Of a DNA stretch of 64,000 nucleotides, positions 8,646-19,553 are shown in pieces. Location: NCBI RefSeq assembly GCF_945605565.1, contig NZ_OX216966.1, positions 6,615,001 through 6,679,000 of the forward strand, written 5' to 3'. Source of the DNA: Paenibacillus dendritiformis. Lineage in GTDB: Bacteria > Bacillota > Bacilli > Paenibacillales > Paenibacillaceae. The notes under the pieces were generated by a model. The model did no database searches. It saw nothing but the letters and a program-made list of their open reading frames with translations, and was not told where the DNA came from. A program made the translations under genes and the position numbers. Within the stretch, counting starts at the first letter, position 1, and each line of letters starts with the position of its first letter.

Positions 8646-9038
8646 TTAACGCTTCGAGAACTGAGGCGCGCGGCGAGCCGCTTTGAGGCCGTATTTCTTA
8701 CGTTCTTTCATGCGCGGATCACGAGTCAGGAATCCGGCTTTCTTCAGCGAAGAACGCAGTTCCGGATCGGCTTTCAGCAGCGCACGGGAAATGCCGTGAC
8801 GGATAGCTCCTGCTTGTCCGGAGATTCCGCCTCCGTGAGCCAATACGATTACATCATATTTGCCAAGAGTCTCCGTAAGGTTCAGCGGCTGCTTCACAAT
8901 CAGCTTCAGCGTTTCCAAACCGAAGTATTCATTAATGTCACGTTTATTAATCACGATGCGGCCTTCGCCCGGTACGAGACGAACACGTGCTACCGAGTGC
9001 TTGCGACGACCTGTCCCATAGTATTGTACTTGTGCCAT
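8646..9038 (-). CDS. rpsI: 30S ribosomal protein S9
   Basis: 130 residues, standard length. Starts [20 protein letters not shown] and ends FSKR; the basic C-terminal tail reaches the P-site tRNA in the 30S head. The GGGAGGA before the ATG is well placed. It follows rplM by 21 bp, forming the usual rplM-rpsI pair. Confidence 0.97.
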   Translation of the reverse strand: MAQVQYYGTGRRKHSVARVRLVPGEGRIVINKRDINEYFGLETLKLIVKQPLNLTETLGKYDVIVLAHGGGISGQAGAIRHGISRALLKADPELRSSLKKAGFLTRDPRMKERKKYGLKAARRAPQFSKR

Positions 9039-9059
9039 GAAACTGTCCTCCCCTTTCTA

Positions 9060-9497
9060 TTATCCGCGAAGTTCGTAAACTTCAGGTTGTTGTGCTTGAT
9101 GCGGGTGTTCTGCGCCGGCATATGCTTTGATGCGAAGCTTCATTTTGTTGCCCATGCGCGTCTTAGGCAGCATGCCTTGAACCGCAAGTTCAATCATACG
9201 CTCAGGCTTCTTGTTCAGCATTTCCTGTGCGCTTGTCACTTTCAGACCGCCTGGATAGAGGGAGTGACGATAGTATTTCTTGTCTTGCAGCTTATTGCCG
9301 GACAAGACGATTTTCTCCGCGTTGATAACAACGACGAAGTCGCCGCCGTCAACATGTGGTGTAAATGTCGGCTTGTGCTTGCCGCGGATAAGAGCCGCTG
9401 CTTCAGAAGCAAGGCGACCAAGTGTCTTGCCAGTTGCGTCGATAACGAACCATTTGCGCTCAACTTCAGCTGGCTTCGCCATATATGTGGTACGCAT
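9060..9497 (-). CDS. rplM: 50S ribosomal protein L13
   Basis: 145 residues, the usual length. Contains [20 protein letters not shown] and the [15 protein letters not shown] core; L13 is an early-assembly protein bound to 23S rRNA domain II. AGGAGGAT precedes the ATG. A 7-bp hairpin lies 30 bp upstream of the start (see 9527-9545) and may be part of an L13-type leader. Confidence 0.97.
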   Translation of the reverse strand: MRTTYMAKPAEVERKWFVIDATGKTLGRLASEAAALIRGKHKPTFTPHVDGGDFVVVINAEKIVLSGNKLQDKKYYRHSLYPGGLKVTSAQEMLNKKPERMIELAVQGMLPKTRMGNKMKLRIKAYAGAEHPHQAQQPEVYELRG

Positions 9498-9526
9498 GAA
9501 ACATCCTCCTCTGATGACCTTCGATA

Positions 9527-9545
9527 CAGTGTGAACGGCACACTG
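9527..9545 (-). promoter_or_regulatory. Hairpin in the rplM leader, possible L13-type autoregulatory element
   Basis: On the minus strand CAGTGTG, loop CCGTT, CACACTG, 30 bp before rplM. L13 leaders are known in Bacillota, but I cannot match this to that family with confidence. Confidence 0.3.
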
Positions 9546-9647
9546 CGTCGCATATCACAATCATTATTGATTACCATCGTTACGATAGTTCGTGTGTATA
9601 TTCGTTCAGTACGTTCGTTCTCTTGATCTGTCAAAAAAAAATCTGTC

Positions 9648-9668
9648 AAAAACTGCCCTTGGGCAGCG
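9648..9668 (-). terminator. Terminator after truA
   Basis: On the minus strand a compact CTGCCC...GGGCAG stem followed by TTTTT, about 70 bp after the truA stop. Confidence 0.55.
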
Positions 9669-9736
9669 TGATTTCTTTGCGGGGCCGTGGGAAAGCCTAA
9701 AGAAACACAGATGTTATTTTACCGTATTCGGTTCTA

Positions 9737-10558
9737 TTATGCAAGGTCTTTTTTCCCTTCGGCAAGAACCGGGACGGCCTGATCCATCCGGTCTTCTCCG
9801 TCATATTCCACACTCCACAGCGTCAGGCCGTGGGGCACTGCCGTCGGTCCTGCGGACTCCCGGTTTTTCGCTGCAAGAATGGGCACAATATCATCAGGAG
9901 AGAACTTGCCCTCGCCCACCCAGATCAAGGTGCCCGCAATGATGCGTACCATGTTGTACAAGAAGCCGTTCCCCGTCACGAACACATGAATCCGGCCCCG
10001 GCCGGGCTCATGGTTCGCGTTCGGTTCATGCTCCAACCGCGCCTCGTAAATCGTGCGCACATTGGTCAGTTTCGGTGATTTGGGCGATGCGACTGACGTA
10101 AAGTCATGCTCTCCGACGAAGTGCTGAAGCGCCTGCCGCATCGCCTCAATATCAAGCGGTGCGGGATGATGGAATTCCACATTGCGCCGGAAAACATCAC
10201 GCGTCCGCTCCGCCAGGATTGAATAACGATACGTCTTGCGCTTCGCAGAGAATCGGGCATGGAACGATTCGGGAGCTTCCCATGCATCCCGGATGACAAT
10301 GTCATCGGGCAGACGCGAGTTCATCGCGGGACACCAACGTTCGATGGGTATCGATGACTCGGTCGCGAAGTTAACCACCTGCCCGAGCGCATGCACGCCG
10401 GCATCCGTACGCCCGGAAGCCGTAACGGCCGCATGCTCCTTCGTCAACATGTGAATCGCTTCTTCGATGCGTCCTTGTATCGTATCCCGACCCGGCTGCG
10501 TCTGGTAACCGCTGTATGCCGTGCCGTCATAGCTTAACAGCATTCCAATGTTACGCAT
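9737..10558 (-). CDS. truA: tRNA pseudouridine(38-40) synthase TruA
   Basis: 273 residues. The catalytic Asp lies in ASGRTDAGVHALGQV (about residue 52); FLYNMVRIIAGTL is the conserved late motif. TruA isomerises uridines 38-40 in the anticodon arm of many tRNAs. GGAGGT is five bases from the ATG. In B. subtilis the ECF transporter genes ecfA1-ecfA2-ecfT stand between rplQ and truA; here they are absent and truA follows the rplQ terminator directly. Confidence 0.95.
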   Translation of the reverse strand: MRNIGMLLSYDGTAYSGYQTQPGRDTIQGRIEEAIHMLTKEHAAVTASGRTDAGVHALGQVVNFATESSIPIERWCPAMNSRLPDDIVIRDAWEAPESFHARFSAKRKTYRYSILAERTRDVFRRNVEFHHPAPLDIEAMRQALQHFVGEHDFTSVASPKSPKLTNVRTIYEARLEHEPNANHEPGRGRIHVFVTGNGFLYNMVRIIAGTLIWVGEGKFSPDDIVPILAAKNRESAGPTAVPHGLTLWSVEYDGEDRMDQAVPVLAEGKKDLA

Positions 10559-10630
10559 ATAGCACCTCCGTGGTGAACCGCATGCATGGCAGCGGGGTGC
10601 CTGGTCCGCTGACGACCGCGTCCCGAGGCG

Positions 10631-10661
10631 ATTAAAAAGAAAAGCTCCTCATGGGAGCCTT
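10631..10661 (-). terminator. Terminator after rplQ (alpha operon)
   Basis: On the minus strand AAGGCTCC, loop CATG, AGGAGCTTTTCTTTTTA, about 50 bp past the rplQ stop. Confidence 0.75.
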
Positions 10662-10712
10662 CTTTCACGCCGCTGCTGCGTCGTTATCGTATCGCTAAAC
10701 AGGACCGCGAAC

Positions 10713-11078
10713 TTACGCGCGGTCAACCAGTTCCAAGTACACCATAGGCGCAGAATCGCCGCGGCGCGGTCCCAATTTCATGATGCGGGTGTATCCGCCT
10801 GGACGTTCTGTGTAGCGTGGAGCAATATCCGAGAACAACTTCTGGATTGCATCCTGTTCTCCGTTCAGAGTCTCGCGGCGAACGAATGCAGCCACCTGAC
10901 GGCGAGCATGCAGATCCCCACGTTTCGCCAGCGTAATGAGCTTCTCCGCGATGGAGCGAACTTCTTTCGCTTTCGCTTCCGTCGTCTGAATGCGCTCATA
11001 CAAGAACAAATCAGTTACCAAGTCGCGGAACAATGCTTTACGGGCACTGGAATCACGACCCAACTTTTGGTATGCCAT
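10713..11078 (-). CDS. rplQ: 50S ribosomal protein L17
   Basis: 121 residues, typical of Bacillota L17. Starts [20 protein letters not shown] and keeps the [14 protein letters not shown] motif near the end. Last gene of the alpha operon, 34 bp after rpoA, with AGGAGGGG before its ATG. Confidence 0.97.
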   Translation of the reverse strand: MAYQKLGRDSSARKALFRDLVTDLFLYERIQTTEAKAKEVRSIAEKLITLAKRGDLHARRQVAAFVRRETLNGEQDAIQKLFSDIAPRYTERPGGYTRIMKLGPRRGDSAPMVYLELVDRA

Positions 11079-11111
11079 TGCTATTTCCCCTCCTTCTAAG
11101 CCAAGTTCCTG

Positions 11112-12056
11112 TTAGTCTTCCATGCGAAGGCCCAATCCGAGTTCTTCGAGCTTCTCTTGAACTTCCTCCAAAGATTTGCGGCCCAGGTTCCGGACCTTCA
11201 TCATATCTTCTTCGGTCTTCGTAATCAGCTCTTGAACCGTATTGATGCCTGCACGCTTCAAGCAGTTGTAGGAACGAACGGAGAGATCGAGCTCTTCGAT
11301 TGTCATCTCAAGCACTTTCTCTTTTTTGTCTTCCTCTTTTTCAACCATAATTTCCGCGTCTTTCGCTTCATCCGTCAATCCGACGAACAGCATCAAGTGC
11401 TCCGTCAAAATCTTCGCACCGAGGCTCACCGCTTCTTCCGGTCGAATGCTTCCATCCGTCCACACTTCAAGGGTTAACTTGTCGTAGTTCGTCACTTGGC
11501 CGACACGCGTATTCTCCACGTTGTAGTTCACGCGGGAGATCGGCGTGTAAATCGAGTCAACCGGGATCACACCAATCGGTTGGTCTTCCCGTTTGTTCCC
11601 GTCAGCCTGCACATAGCCACGACCACGATTTGCGAAGATTCGCATATGGAGTCTGGAACCTTGCGCTAAAGTTGCAATGCGGAGATCCGGGTTCAAAATT
11701 TCCACATCGCTGTCCGCTCGAATATCGCCAGCCGTTACAATCCCTTCGCCATCCGCATCGATCTCGAGAACTTTCTCTTCATCGGAGTGGATTTTGAGCG
11801 ACAGGGCCTTCAAGTTCAAGATAATTTCCGTGACGTCTTCATAGACTCCCGGAATCGTCGAGAACTCGTGCAGGACACCGTCGATTTGGACGGACGTCAC
11901 CGCAGCACCGGGCAAGGAGGAGAGCAGAATACGGCGCAGGGAGTTGCCTAGCGTCGTTCCGTATCCTCGCTCCAGCGGTTCTACGACAAATTTGCCGTAT
12001 GTGCCTTCCTCATTGACGTCCACGGTCTCAATTTTCGGCTTTTCGATCTCAATCAC
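11112..12056 (-). CDS. rpoA: DNA-directed RNA polymerase subunit alpha
   Basis: 314 residues when started at the GTG at 12056, the same length as in B. subtilis; AAGGAGGG lies seven bases upstream. The N-terminal domain (IEIEKPKIE..., [23 protein letters not shown]) drives alpha dimerisation and binding of beta and beta-prime. The C-terminal domain ([35 protein letters not shown]) binds UP elements and activators. The longer reading from 12104 adds 16 unsupported residues. The GTG start is worth noting for such an abundant protein. Confidence 0.97.
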   Translation of the reverse strand: MIEIEKPKIETVDVNEEGTYGKFVVEPLERGYGTTLGNSLRRILLSSLPGAAVTSVQIDGVLHEFSTIPGVYEDVTEIILNLKALSLKIHSDEEKVLEIDADGEGIVTAGDIRADSDVEILNPDLRIATLAQGSRLHMRIFANRGRGYVQADGNKREDQPIGVIPVDSIYTPISRVNYNVENTRVGQVTNYDKLTLEVWTDGSIRPEEAVSLGAKILTEHLMLFVGLTDEAKDAEIMVEKEEDKKEKVLEMTIEELDLSVRSYNCLKRAGINTVQELITKTEEDMMKVRNLGRKSLEEVQEKLEELGLGLRMED

Positions 12057-12193
12057 TGTATAACCCTCCTTCAAACGTCGCTGGCGTTTATCAACGTCAA
12101 ACACCTACGGTCGGTCGATTCATGCAGTATGCCTAAACAACCATTATTCCCAACAGGCGCTAGCTTAATACTACACGCATCGGTGTGCCATCA

Positions 12194-12589
12194 TTATACG
12201 CGACGACGTTTTGGCGGGCGGCAGCCGTTGTGCGGGATTGGCGTAACGTCTTTGATCATGCTGACTTCCAAACCTGCAGCTTGCAGGGAGCGGATGGCAG
12301 CTTCACGACCTGCGCCAGGGCCCTTAACCATTACCTCAACCGACTTCATGCCGTGTTCCATTGCCGTTTTGGCAGCGGATTCCGCAGCCATTTGCGCAGC
12401 GAACGGAGTCGATTTACGGGAACCTTTGTAGCCCAAGTTCCCGGAGCTTGCCCAAGAGATTGCGTTGCCGTGCGGGTCAGTAATCGTCACGATCGTGTTG
12501 TTGAACGTGGAACGAATGTGAGCCACACCACTCTCAATATTTTTACGGTCACGACGTTTTGTGCGTACGACTTTTTTCGCTTTAGCCAT
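12194..12589 (-). CDS. rpsK: 30S ribosomal protein S11
   Basis: 131 residues. Contains [21 protein letters not shown] and ends [10 protein letters not shown], both diagnostic. S11 sits on the 30S platform near the E-site. A GGGGGG run precedes the ATG. Between rpoA and rpsM in the alpha operon. Confidence 0.97.
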   Translation of the reverse strand: MAKAKKVVRTKRRDRKNIESGVAHIRSTFNNTIVTITDPHGNAISWASSGNLGYKGSRKSTPFAAQMAAESAAKTAMEHGMKSVEVMVKGPGAGREAAIRSLQAAGLEVSMIKDVTPIPHNGCRPPKRRRV

Positions 12590-12608
12590 TGCTAGTTATC
12601 CCCCCTTA

Positions 12609-12977
12609 TTACTTCTTCTTGTTCGCTACAGTACGACGAGGGCCTTTACGCGTACGAGCATTTGTCTTCGTACGTTGCCCACGAACAGGCAATCCGCGGC
12701 GATGGCGGATTCCGCGATAGCATCCGATTTCGACCAAACGTTTGATGTTCAAAGAGATCTCACGGCGGAGGTCACCTTCTACTTTAACATTTTTGTCAAT
12801 CGCCTCACGGATTTTGTTCACTTCGTCTTCCGTCAAATCGCGAACGCGAGTATCCGGGTTCACACCTGCTTGCGCAATGACTTTCTCAGAAGTCGATTTT
12901 CCGATACCGAAAATGTATGTTAAGGCGATCTCAACGCGTTTATCACGTGGCAAGTCCACACCAGCTATACGAGCCAT
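12609..12977 (-). CDS. rpsM: 30S ribosomal protein S13
   Basis: 122 residues. [19 protein letters not shown], the helix-hairpin-helix region and [19 protein letters not shown] are classic S13; the basic tail contacts P-site tRNA and the head-to-50S bridge B1. 20 bp before rpsK. Confidence 0.97.
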   Translation of the reverse strand: MARIAGVDLPRDKRVEIALTYIFGIGKSTSEKVIAQAGVNPDTRVRDLTEDEVNKIREAIDKNVKVEGDLRREISLNIKRLVEIGCYRGIRHRRGLPVRGQRTKTNARTRKGPRRTVANKKK

Positions 12978-12997
12978 TAACGCTACACCCCCTTCTT

Positions 12998-13123
<126 letters not shown>

Positions 13124-13208
13124 CTAGTTATCAAGTTGCACCCGTATCTCCAGCCCGCGTCTGACGGTCTGCAAGTGCATGCAAGTGCTCCTCGGCGATG
13201 GCCGGAAG

Positions 13209-13424
13209 CTACTTCCGATATGTGATGCGACCTTTGCTCAAATCGTATGGCGAAAGTTGCACGACCACTTTGTCCCCTGTCAGAATACGGATGAAGTGCA
13301 TCCGCAGCTTGCCGGAAACATGGGCTAAAATTTGATGACCGTTCTCCAACTCAACTCGAAACGTTGCATTCGGCAACGGCTCAATGACCGTGCCCTCCAC
13401 CTCAATTACATCTTCCTTGGCCAA
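13209..13424 (-). CDS. infA: Translation initiation factor IF-1
   Basis: A single OB-fold protein that occupies the A-site during initiation; [33 protein letters not shown] and [13 protein letters not shown] are diagnostic. I favour the TTG at 13424 (product [11 protein letters not shown], 71 residues, the family start) because the AGGAG lies about seven bases before it. The ATG at 13430 abuts that site, but it overlaps the stop of the preceding KOW gene as ATGA, so coupled initiation there, adding two residues, remains possible. Confidence 0.93.
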   Translation of the reverse strand: MAKEDVIEVEGTVIEPLPNATFRVELENGHQILAHVSGKLRMHFIRILTGDKVVVQLSPYDLSKGRITYRK

Positions 13425-13426
13425 CG

Positions 13427-13738
13427 TCATTCTCCTTTCTGTTCAACATCTGCAGCGGCTGACTCTTCCGCAAATTTCGTCAGGACGTACCGGAGCTTAC
13501 TGTTCGTAACCCGGCCGCTCTCCTGTAAACTTCGGACAACTTCATGGCTAATCTCGGGTAGCACCTCGAGATGAAGCAAGTTTTTTCGCTTAGGCTGGTC
13601 AAACTTCCGTTTGTCCCCATCCGCTATATTGACGTAGCGCGATTCTTCAATGCCGATGATGACTGCGAGCTTGCCCGCATCACGACCTCGAAGCACCTTG
13701 ACGAATTGGCCGAGACGAGGGGTTGATTGTTCACTCAT
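13427..13738 (-). CDS. KOW-domain RNA-binding protein (L14e/L6e/L27e-like)
   Basis: 103 residues. The N-terminal 55 residues form a KOW module ([21 protein letters not shown]) followed by a basic [11 protein letters not shown] segment; the acidic Glu/Ala-rich C-terminus is likely flexible. Members of this family resemble archaeal/eukaryotic L14e and are conserved in Bacillota between map and infA, where they are usually annotated only as KOW domain-containing RNA-binding proteins. A role in ribosome assembly or translation is an inference from location. It overlaps infA (ATGA), implying coupling. Confidence 0.85.
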   Translation of the reverse strand: MSEQSTPRLGQFVKVLRGRDAGKLAVIIGIEESRYVNIADGDKRKFDQPKRKNLLHLEVLPEISHEVVRSLQESGRVTNSKLRYVLTKFAEESAAADVEQKGE

Positions 13739-13748
13739 CGTCCATCAC

Positions 13749-14501
13749 CTACTCAACCAGCTTCGTCAAAATTTCGCAACCTTCCGGCGTTACGGCTACC
13801 GTATGCTCGAAGTGAGCGCACAGCGTTCCGTCCGCCGTCACAACCGTCCAGTTGTCTGCGAGCGTCTTGACATACCGCTCACCGACAATGACCATCGGCT
13901 CTATCGCAAGCGTCATGCCCGGTTTGAGACGCGGGCCGCGGTCCGGAATCCCGTAATTCGGGATTTGCGGTTCTTCGTGAAGATCCGTTCCAATCCCGTG
14001 CCCAACGTATTCTCGCACGACGGAAAAACCTGCATCCTCGATTACCCGCTGGATCGCATGGGATATCGTGAAAAGACGAGTATCCGGCTTGACCAGCGCG
14101 AGCCCTGCATAGAGCGATTGCTCCGTAACCTCGAGCAGCCGCCGGGCTGTCTCCGAGATTGTGCCGACGCCATAGGTCCAGGCCGAGTCTCCATGGTATC
14201 CACGGTATTCCGCACCGATATCGATGCTGATGATGTCGCCTTCGTTTAACTTGCGTGTGCCGGGAATGCCGTGCACCAGTTCTTCGTTGACTGATACGCA
14301 GATGCTGCCGGGAAATCCGTTATAACCTTTGAACGAAGGTGTCGCCCCTTGGCTGCGAATGAACGTCTCTGCAATAGAATCGAGTTCACGAGTCGTGATC
14401 CCTGGCTTAATGGATTGGGCCAGAAGACGATGCGTTTCCGCTACAATTCGCCCAGCTTCTCTCATGAAGCCTAATTCTACTTCGGACTTACAGATGATCA
14501 T
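13749..14501 (-). CDS. map: Methionine aminopeptidase, type I
   Basis: 250 residues from the ATG at 14501. Metal ligands are seen in [18 protein letters not shown] (two Asp), [12 protein letters not shown] (His, Glu) and LAIEPM (Glu). It removes the N-terminal Met from nascent proteins. It starts four bases after the adk stop, with GAGGT inside the end of adk as ribosome-binding site. The much longer reading to 14807 is a fusion into the wrong frame of adk. Confidence 0.96.
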   Translation of the reverse strand: MIICKSEVELGFMREAGRIVAETHRLLAQSIKPGITTRELDSIAETFIRSQGATPSFKGYNGFPGSICVSVNEELVHGIPGTRKLNEGDIISIDIGAEYRGYHGDSAWTYGVGTISETARRLLEVTEQSLYAGLALVKPDTRLFTISHAIQRVIEDAGFSVVREYVGHGIGTDLHEEPQIPNYGIPDRGPRLKPGMTLAIEPMVIVGERYVKTLADNWTVVTADGTLCAHFEHTVAVTPEGCEILTKLVE

Positions 14502-14505
14502 CTTT

Positions 14506-15156
<651 letters not shown>

Positions 15157-15178
15157 TCACTCCCCTTTATGCAAGCAC

Positions 15179-15289
15179 AGGCTTAACTTCGCCGGAAGTG
15201 GGGTGCTTCGATGCCATTCGTTAAGCCTCTGCTATACAAGAAACAGCACAATAGGTGCCGATGAGCACAAGGCTTCATCAGAACCTATT
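15179..15289 (-). promoter_or_regulatory. Two inverted repeats in the secY-adk gap
   Basis: Immediately after the secY stop the minus strand has AATAGGT (15289-15283) pairing with ACCTATT (15256-15250), with an inner GATGA/TCATC. A second repeat, AGGCTTAAC (15228-15220) and GTTAAGCCT (15187-15179), encloses the 32 bp just before adk. Neither is followed by a T-run, so they look like processing or attenuation structures and not terminators. Confidence 0.5.
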
Positions 15290-15291
15290 GC

Positions 15292-16587
15292 CTATTTATT
15301 GATGAAACCTTTGTAATGGCGTTTAATCAATTGGCTTTCAATTTGCTTCATCGTGTCAAGCGCGACGCCGACGACGATGAGAAGCGAAGTTCCGCCGATT
15401 TGAACGGAACGAGGCAATCCGGCGAGTGATCCGAAGAACACCGGTATAATGGATACCACCGCCAGGAAGATGGCGCCGGCCAGCGTGATGCGAGTCATGA
15501 CCCGCGTCAAATATGTGGCTGTCGCTTTCCCTGGACGGATGCCCGGGATATAACCACCGTTCTTTTTCATTTGATCCGCCATTTGTTGCGGGTTCAACTG
15601 CACGAACGTGTAGAAGAACGTGAAGCCGATAATCATGAGCACGTATAACACCATGCCCAGCGGTTTATCGATCATCATATGGGTGATTATCCATTTAGCC
15701 CACGCTTTATCCGCCCAGAACTGGGCAATCGTAGCAGGGAACATCAGCAGCGATGACGCAAAGATGACCGGAATAACCCCTGCCCCGTTGACTTTCAACG
15801 GAATATGCGTATTTTGTCCGCCGTACATTTTGTTCCCGACCACACGCTTCGCGTACTGGACCGGAATTTTGCGGTTACCTTGCTGAATGTAGATAACCCC
15901 GACGATGATGAGAACGATGAACAGCGCAATGATGATCATCTTAATGATGTTTAAGAACAGCTGATTGCCGTCAATGAACTGGCTCTGCGCGATCTCCTGG
16001 ATATGCGTCGGAATACCTGACACGATACCGGAGAAGATGATAATGGAAATCCCGTTGCCGATTCCCTTCTCCGTAATCTGCTCGCCAAGCCACATCAGGA
16101 ACGCTGTACCCGCCGTCAATACGATGGCGATTAGGATGTAATCCGCGTACGTGGCGTTCGGAACGAGCTCCAAGCCATATAGCCGGTTAAAACCAATCGC
16201 TGTACCGAATGCTTGGATCAGACCCAGAACCACGGTGCCATAACGCGTCATTTGGGCAATTTTCTTCTTGCCCACTTCTCCTTCTTTGGCCCATTCGGCG
16301 AATTTCGGCACAACATCCATCGTCAGCAACTGCATGATGATGGACGCCGTGATATACGGAAATATACCAAGCGCAAAGATGGAGAATTTAAACAACGCGC
16401 CGCCGGAGAACGTGTTCAGGAAGCCGAACAGCTCCGTGCCCTGATTGGCATTAGCAAAAACCGATGTATCCACACCGGGTACCGGGACAAAGGATCCGAT
16501 GCGATAAACGATCAAGACCAAGAGCGTAAAAAGGATTCTACGTCTCAGATCTTCGACTCGCCATATATTCGATACGGTCTTAAACAT
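15292..16587 (-). CDS. secY: Protein translocase subunit SecY
   Basis: 431 residues with ten predicted membrane helices, forming the SecYEG export channel. It begins FKTVSNIWRVEDLRRRILFT; the plug-helix region, the VTAGTAFLMWLGEQITEKGIGNG motif region and the C-terminal IGGTSLLIVVGVALDT are all recognisable. Its ATG shares a base with the rplO stop (TAATG), so translation is coupled. Confidence 0.97.
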   Translation of the reverse strand: MFKTVSNIWRVEDLRRRILFTLLVLIVYRIGSFVPVPGVDTSVFANANQGTELFGFLNTFSGGALFKFSIFALGIFPYITASIIMQLLTMDVVPKFAEWAKEGEVGKKKIAQMTRYGTVVLGLIQAFGTAIGFNRLYGLELVPNATYADYILIAIVLTAGTAFLMWLGEQITEKGIGNGISIIIFSGIVSGIPTHIQEIAQSQFIDGNQLFLNIIKMIIIALFIVLIIVGVIYIQQGNRKIPVQYAKRVVGNKMYGGQNTHIPLKVNGAGVIPVIFASSLLMFPATIAQFWADKAWAKWIITHMMIDKPLGMVLYVLMIIGFTFFYTFVQLNPQQMADQMKKNGGYIPGIRPGKATATYLTRVMTRITLAGAIFLAVVSIIPVFFGSLAGLPRSVQIGGTSLLIVVGVALDTMKQIESQLIKRHYKGFINK

Positions 16588-17030
16588 TAAATCACCTCGG
16601 ATTTGCCGCCGGCAGCCTCGATCTTCTCCACCGCAGATTGAGAGAACTTGTTCGCTTTCACTGTCAGCTTGACAGTCAAATCACCGTTGCCCAATACTTT
16701 GATTCCGCTCATTGGGTTTTTCACGATGCCTTGTTCCATCAACAGTTCCGGAGTAACTTCAGTACCAGCCTCGAAGCGGTTCAATTCCGTAACATTCACT
16801 ACCGCATACTCTTTACGAGTTGGGTTGATGAATCCGCGTTTTGGCAAACGACGGTACAGTGGGTTTTGTCCGCCTTCGAAGCCTGGACGAACACCACCAC
16901 CGGAACGAGCGTTTTGACCTTTGTGACCGCGGCCTGCCGTCTTCCCGTTACCAGTACCGATACCGCGTCCAAGGCGGCGCTTGCTCTCTTTACGGGAGCC
17001 AGGAGCCGGAGTAAGTTCATTCAACTTCAT
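16587..17030 (-). CDS. rplO: 50S ribosomal protein L15
   Basis: 147 residues from the ATG at 17030 (GGAGGTG eight bases upstream). Contains the Gly/Arg-rich [19 protein letters not shown] stretch that snakes into 23S rRNA. Overlaps secY by one base. Confidence 0.96.
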   Translation of the reverse strand: MKLNELTPAPGSRKESKRRLGRGIGTGNGKTAGRGHKGQNARSGGGVRPGFEGGQNPLYRRLPKRGFINPTRKEYAVVNVTELNRFEAGTEVTPELLMEQGIVKNPMSGIKVLGNGDLTVKLTVKANKFSQSAVEKIEAAGGKSEVI

Positions 17031-17118
17031 CGTTCGTCGCACCTCCTTAGTTATTTATGACTCTGCTATTTGTTGTCGCTATTGCGTGCGTTGCGTATGA
17101 AGCATGCATGAAGGAAGC

Positions 17119-17304
17119 TTACGCTTCGACTTCTTTGACGTCAACCAAGTGCTTCACTTGGTTCACCATTCCGCGGATCGCTGCGTTGTCGTCATGAACA
17201 ACCGTCTGATTGATTTTGCGTAGACCCAATGTGTTCACCGTTGTACGATGCGTTTCTGGGCGGCCGATCAGACTGCGAACGAGGGTAATTTGCAACTTCG
17301 CCAT
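17119..17304 (-). CDS. rpmD: 50S ribosomal protein L30
   Basis: 61 residues, the short bacterial form: [18 protein letters not shown] and the GLRKINQTV motif. Thirteen bp after rpsE, preceded by AAGGAGG. Confidence 0.96.
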   Translation of the reverse strand: MAKLQITLVRSLIGRPETHRTTVNTLGLRKINQTVVHDDNAAIRGMVNQVKHLVDVKEVEA

Positions 17305-17317
17305 TGTCGTCCCCTCC

Positions 17318-17815
17318 TTATCCTAACAGTTCCTCAACGGATTTGCCGCGCAGTTTCGCTACTTGCTCTGCCGTCTTCAGACGGGACAGACCTTCGAGCG
17401 TCGCGTTGACCATGTTGATGGAGTTCGAGGAACCAAGCGATTTCGTCAAGATATCGCCTACTCCCGCCAATTCCAACACGGCACGTACTGGACCACCAGC
17501 GATAACCCCCGTACCTTCGGATGCTGGCTTCAAGAGAACTCTGCCTGCGCCGAAATGTCCGATGACTTGGTGAGGAATCGTCGTGTTCACGAACGGAACA
17601 TGGATGAGATTCTTTTTCGCGTCTTCGATGCCTTTGCGGATTGCGTCAGGTACTTCGGATGCTTTACCGATGCCTGCACCAACCCAGCCTTTGCCATCGC
17701 CGACGACTACGAGTGCGCTAAAGCTAAAGCGGCGTCCGCCTTTAACGACTTTAGCAACACGGTTAATTTGCACAACTTTTTCAGAAAGTTCTAACGTGTT
17801 AGGATCAACTCGCAA
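17318..17815 (-). CDS. rpsE: 30S ribosomal protein S5
   Basis: 165 residues starting with a TTG at 17815 (AAGGAGGT well placed). Double-stranded RNA-binding domain with [20 protein letters not shown], then [19 protein letters not shown]. The spectinomycin-site loop (VVKGGRR) is wild type. A TTG start in a highly expressed ribosomal gene is unusual. Confidence 0.96.
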   Translation of the reverse strand: MRVDPNTLELSEKVVQINRVAKVVKGGRRFSFSALVVVGDGKGWVGAGIGKASEVPDAIRKGIEDAKKNLIHVPFVNTTIPHQVIGHFGAGRVLLKPASEGTGVIAGGPVRAVLELAGVGDILTKSLGSSNSINMVNATLEGLSRLKTAEQVAKLRGKSVEELLG

Positions 17816-17841
17816 GTCGTTTACCTCCTTCGATTGAATTC

Positions 17842-18210
17842 TTAGAATTCAAGGCCGGCTTCGCGTGCTGCTTCAGCCAATGCTTGAATTCGGCCATGAT
17901 ACAAGTAACCGCCGCGGTCGAATACGACATTGTCGTACCCTTGCGCCTTGGCGCGTTTTGCGATCAATTCGCCTACTTTGCTTGCAGCTTCTACACTGCC
18001 GCCGTTCTTGATCTCTTCGCGAAGCTCTTTATCCATCGTCGATGCAGCTGCGATTGTTACGCCTTTTACATCATCGATAACCTGAGCGTAGATGTGCTTG
18101 GAGGAACGGAATACGTTCAAACGCGGACGTGCTGTCGTACCTTCGATTTTCTTGCGAACACGAAGATGTCTTTTCAAACGCGCTTTATTTTTATTCGCCT
18201 TAGTAATCAT
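17842..18210 (-). CDS. rplR: 50S ribosomal protein L18
   Basis: 122 residues. [15 protein letters not shown] and [19 protein letters not shown] followed by [22 protein letters not shown] are diagnostic. It binds 5S rRNA with L5. 26 bp before rpsE. Confidence 0.96.
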   Translation of the reverse strand: MITKANKNKARLKRHLRVRKKIEGTTARPRLNVFRSSKHIYAQVIDDVKGVTIAAASTMDKELREEIKNGGSVEAASKVGELIAKRAKAQGYDNVVFDRGGYLYHGRIQALAEAAREAGLEF

Positions 18211-18274
18211 CTGATTGATTCACTCCCTTCGGAATAACCGTTAAGCTGCTAAGACAAGCGAGCTAGGCAAGAGT

Positions 18275-18817
18275 TTATTTCTTCTTGCCTGCTTTACCTT
18301 CTTTGCGGAGAATGCGCTCGCCTTCGTACTTGATCCCTTTGCCTTTGTAAGGTTCTGGTTCACGTACGGAGCGGATTTTTGCCGCATATTCACCAACGCG
18401 CTCTTTGTCGATGCCTTTGACGATAATTTTCGTCTGAGCAGGCAATTCGAACTCGATGCCCTCTTCTGGTGTAATCTCAACCGGATGGGAGTATCCGACG
18501 TTCAACACGAGTTTGTTGCCGGTCTTGTTCGCACGATAACCAACACCAACGAGCTCCAATGTTTTGGAGAAACCTTCCGTTACTCCGTTAACCATGTTGC
18601 TGATGATGCTGCGAGTCGTGCCGTGCAAAGAACGGTGAAGTTTATTGTCAGAAGGACGCTCAACATGAATCACGTTCTCTTCAACGGACACTTTCATGTC
18701 CTTATGAATTTCACGGGATAAGCTTCCTTTTGGTCCTTTGATAGTAATCACGCTATTGTCCAGAGTGACAGTGACGCCGCCTGGAACTGTAATTGGCTTA
18801 CGACCAATACGAGACAT
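18275..18817 (-). CDS. rplF: 50S ribosomal protein L6
   Basis: 180 residues from the ATG at 18817 (GGAGGTG upstream). [14 protein letters not shown] start and [21 protein letters not shown] end are the family hallmarks. L6 lies near the sarcin-ricin loop and factor-binding site. Confidence 0.96.
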   Translation of the reverse strand: MSRIGRKPITVPGGVTVTLDNSVITIKGPKGSLSREIHKDMKVSVEENVIHVERPSDNKLHRSLHGTTRSIISNMVNGVTEGFSKTLELVGVGYRANKTGNKLVLNVGYSHPVEITPEEGIEFELPAQTKIIVKGIDKERVGEYAAKIRSVREPEPYKGKGIKYEGERILRKEGKAGKKK

Positions 18818-18850
18818 ATGTTGTTGCACCTCCAATCTTATGCGAATGGT

Positions 18851-19249
18851 TTACCAAACGTAGCAGACAACCTCGCCGCCAGTTTTTGCTTGGCGAGCTT
18901 CTTTGTCAGTCATAACGCCCTTGGACGTCGAGATGATAGCAATCCCGAGGCCACCCAGAACGCGTGGCACCTCAGTGGACTTCGTGTACACGCGCAGTCC
19001 TGGCTTACTGATGCGCTTCAAGCCTGTGATGACACGCTCGTTGTCGGCACCATATTTCAGGAAAATGCGGATAAGCCCTTGTTTGTTGTCTTCGATATAT
19101 TCTGCATCGCGGATAAATCCTTCGCGCTTCAAGATTTCAGCAATTTGCTTCTTCATCGTCGAAGCAGGCATCTCCACGGTCTCATGACGTACTGTGTTAG
19201 CATTGCGAATGCGTGTAAGCATATCAGCAATCGGATCGGACATAACCAT
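18851..19249 (-). CDS. rpsH: 30S ribosomal protein S8
   Basis: 132 residues. [16 protein letters not shown] and [21 protein letters not shown] are diagnostic; S8 binds helix 21 of 16S rRNA and in E. coli represses the spc operon. I keep the first ATG (19249) because AAGGAGG is eight to nine bases from it, giving the MVMSDP start of the Bacillus protein. Confidence 0.96.
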   Translation of the reverse strand: MVMSDPIADMLTRIRNANTVRHETVEMPASTMKKQIAEILKREGFIRDAEYIEDNKQGLIRIFLKYGADNERVITGLKRISKPGLRVYTKSTEVPRVLGGLGIAIISTSKGVMTDKEARQAKTGGEVVCYVW

Positions 19250-19281
19250 TAGTGTAAACCTCCTTCCCGCAACAGGGTTGA

Positions 19282-19467
19282 TTACCAGCTAGCTTTTTTA
19301 ACGCCAGGAATCTGGCCTTTGTATGCCAATTCGCGGAAACAAATTCTGCAAATTTTAAACTTACGTAATACAGAGTGTGGACGGCCGCAGCGTTCACAGC
19401 GTGTGTATGCCCGTACTTGAAACTTCGGTTTGCGTTGTTGCTTGATTTTCATCGAAGTTTTTGCCAC
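19282..19467 (-). CDS. rpsZ: 30S ribosomal protein S14, zinc-binding type Z
   Basis: 61 residues from the GTG at 19467 (AGGAGGT upstream), the short S14 form. Two CxxC pairs (CERCGR, CRICF) bind zinc. Zinc-free long S14 paralogs often exist elsewhere under Zur control; none is in this window. The longer reading from 19479 is not supported. Confidence 0.95.
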   Translation of the reverse strand: MAKTSMKIKQQRKPKFQVRAYTRCERCGRPHSVLRKFKICRICFRELAYKGQIPGVKKASW

Positions 19468-19553
19468 GTGAGTTGACACCTCCTAAATCGTGTCCAAGAT
19501 ATCGATTCATGGAATCGTTCCGTTCGTATTACCTTGTTCGCCTTCGACGCGAA

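Noticed and set aside
9600..9640. TTGACA near 9636 as an rplM promoter
   Set aside because: No acceptable -10 hexamer at 16-18 bp.
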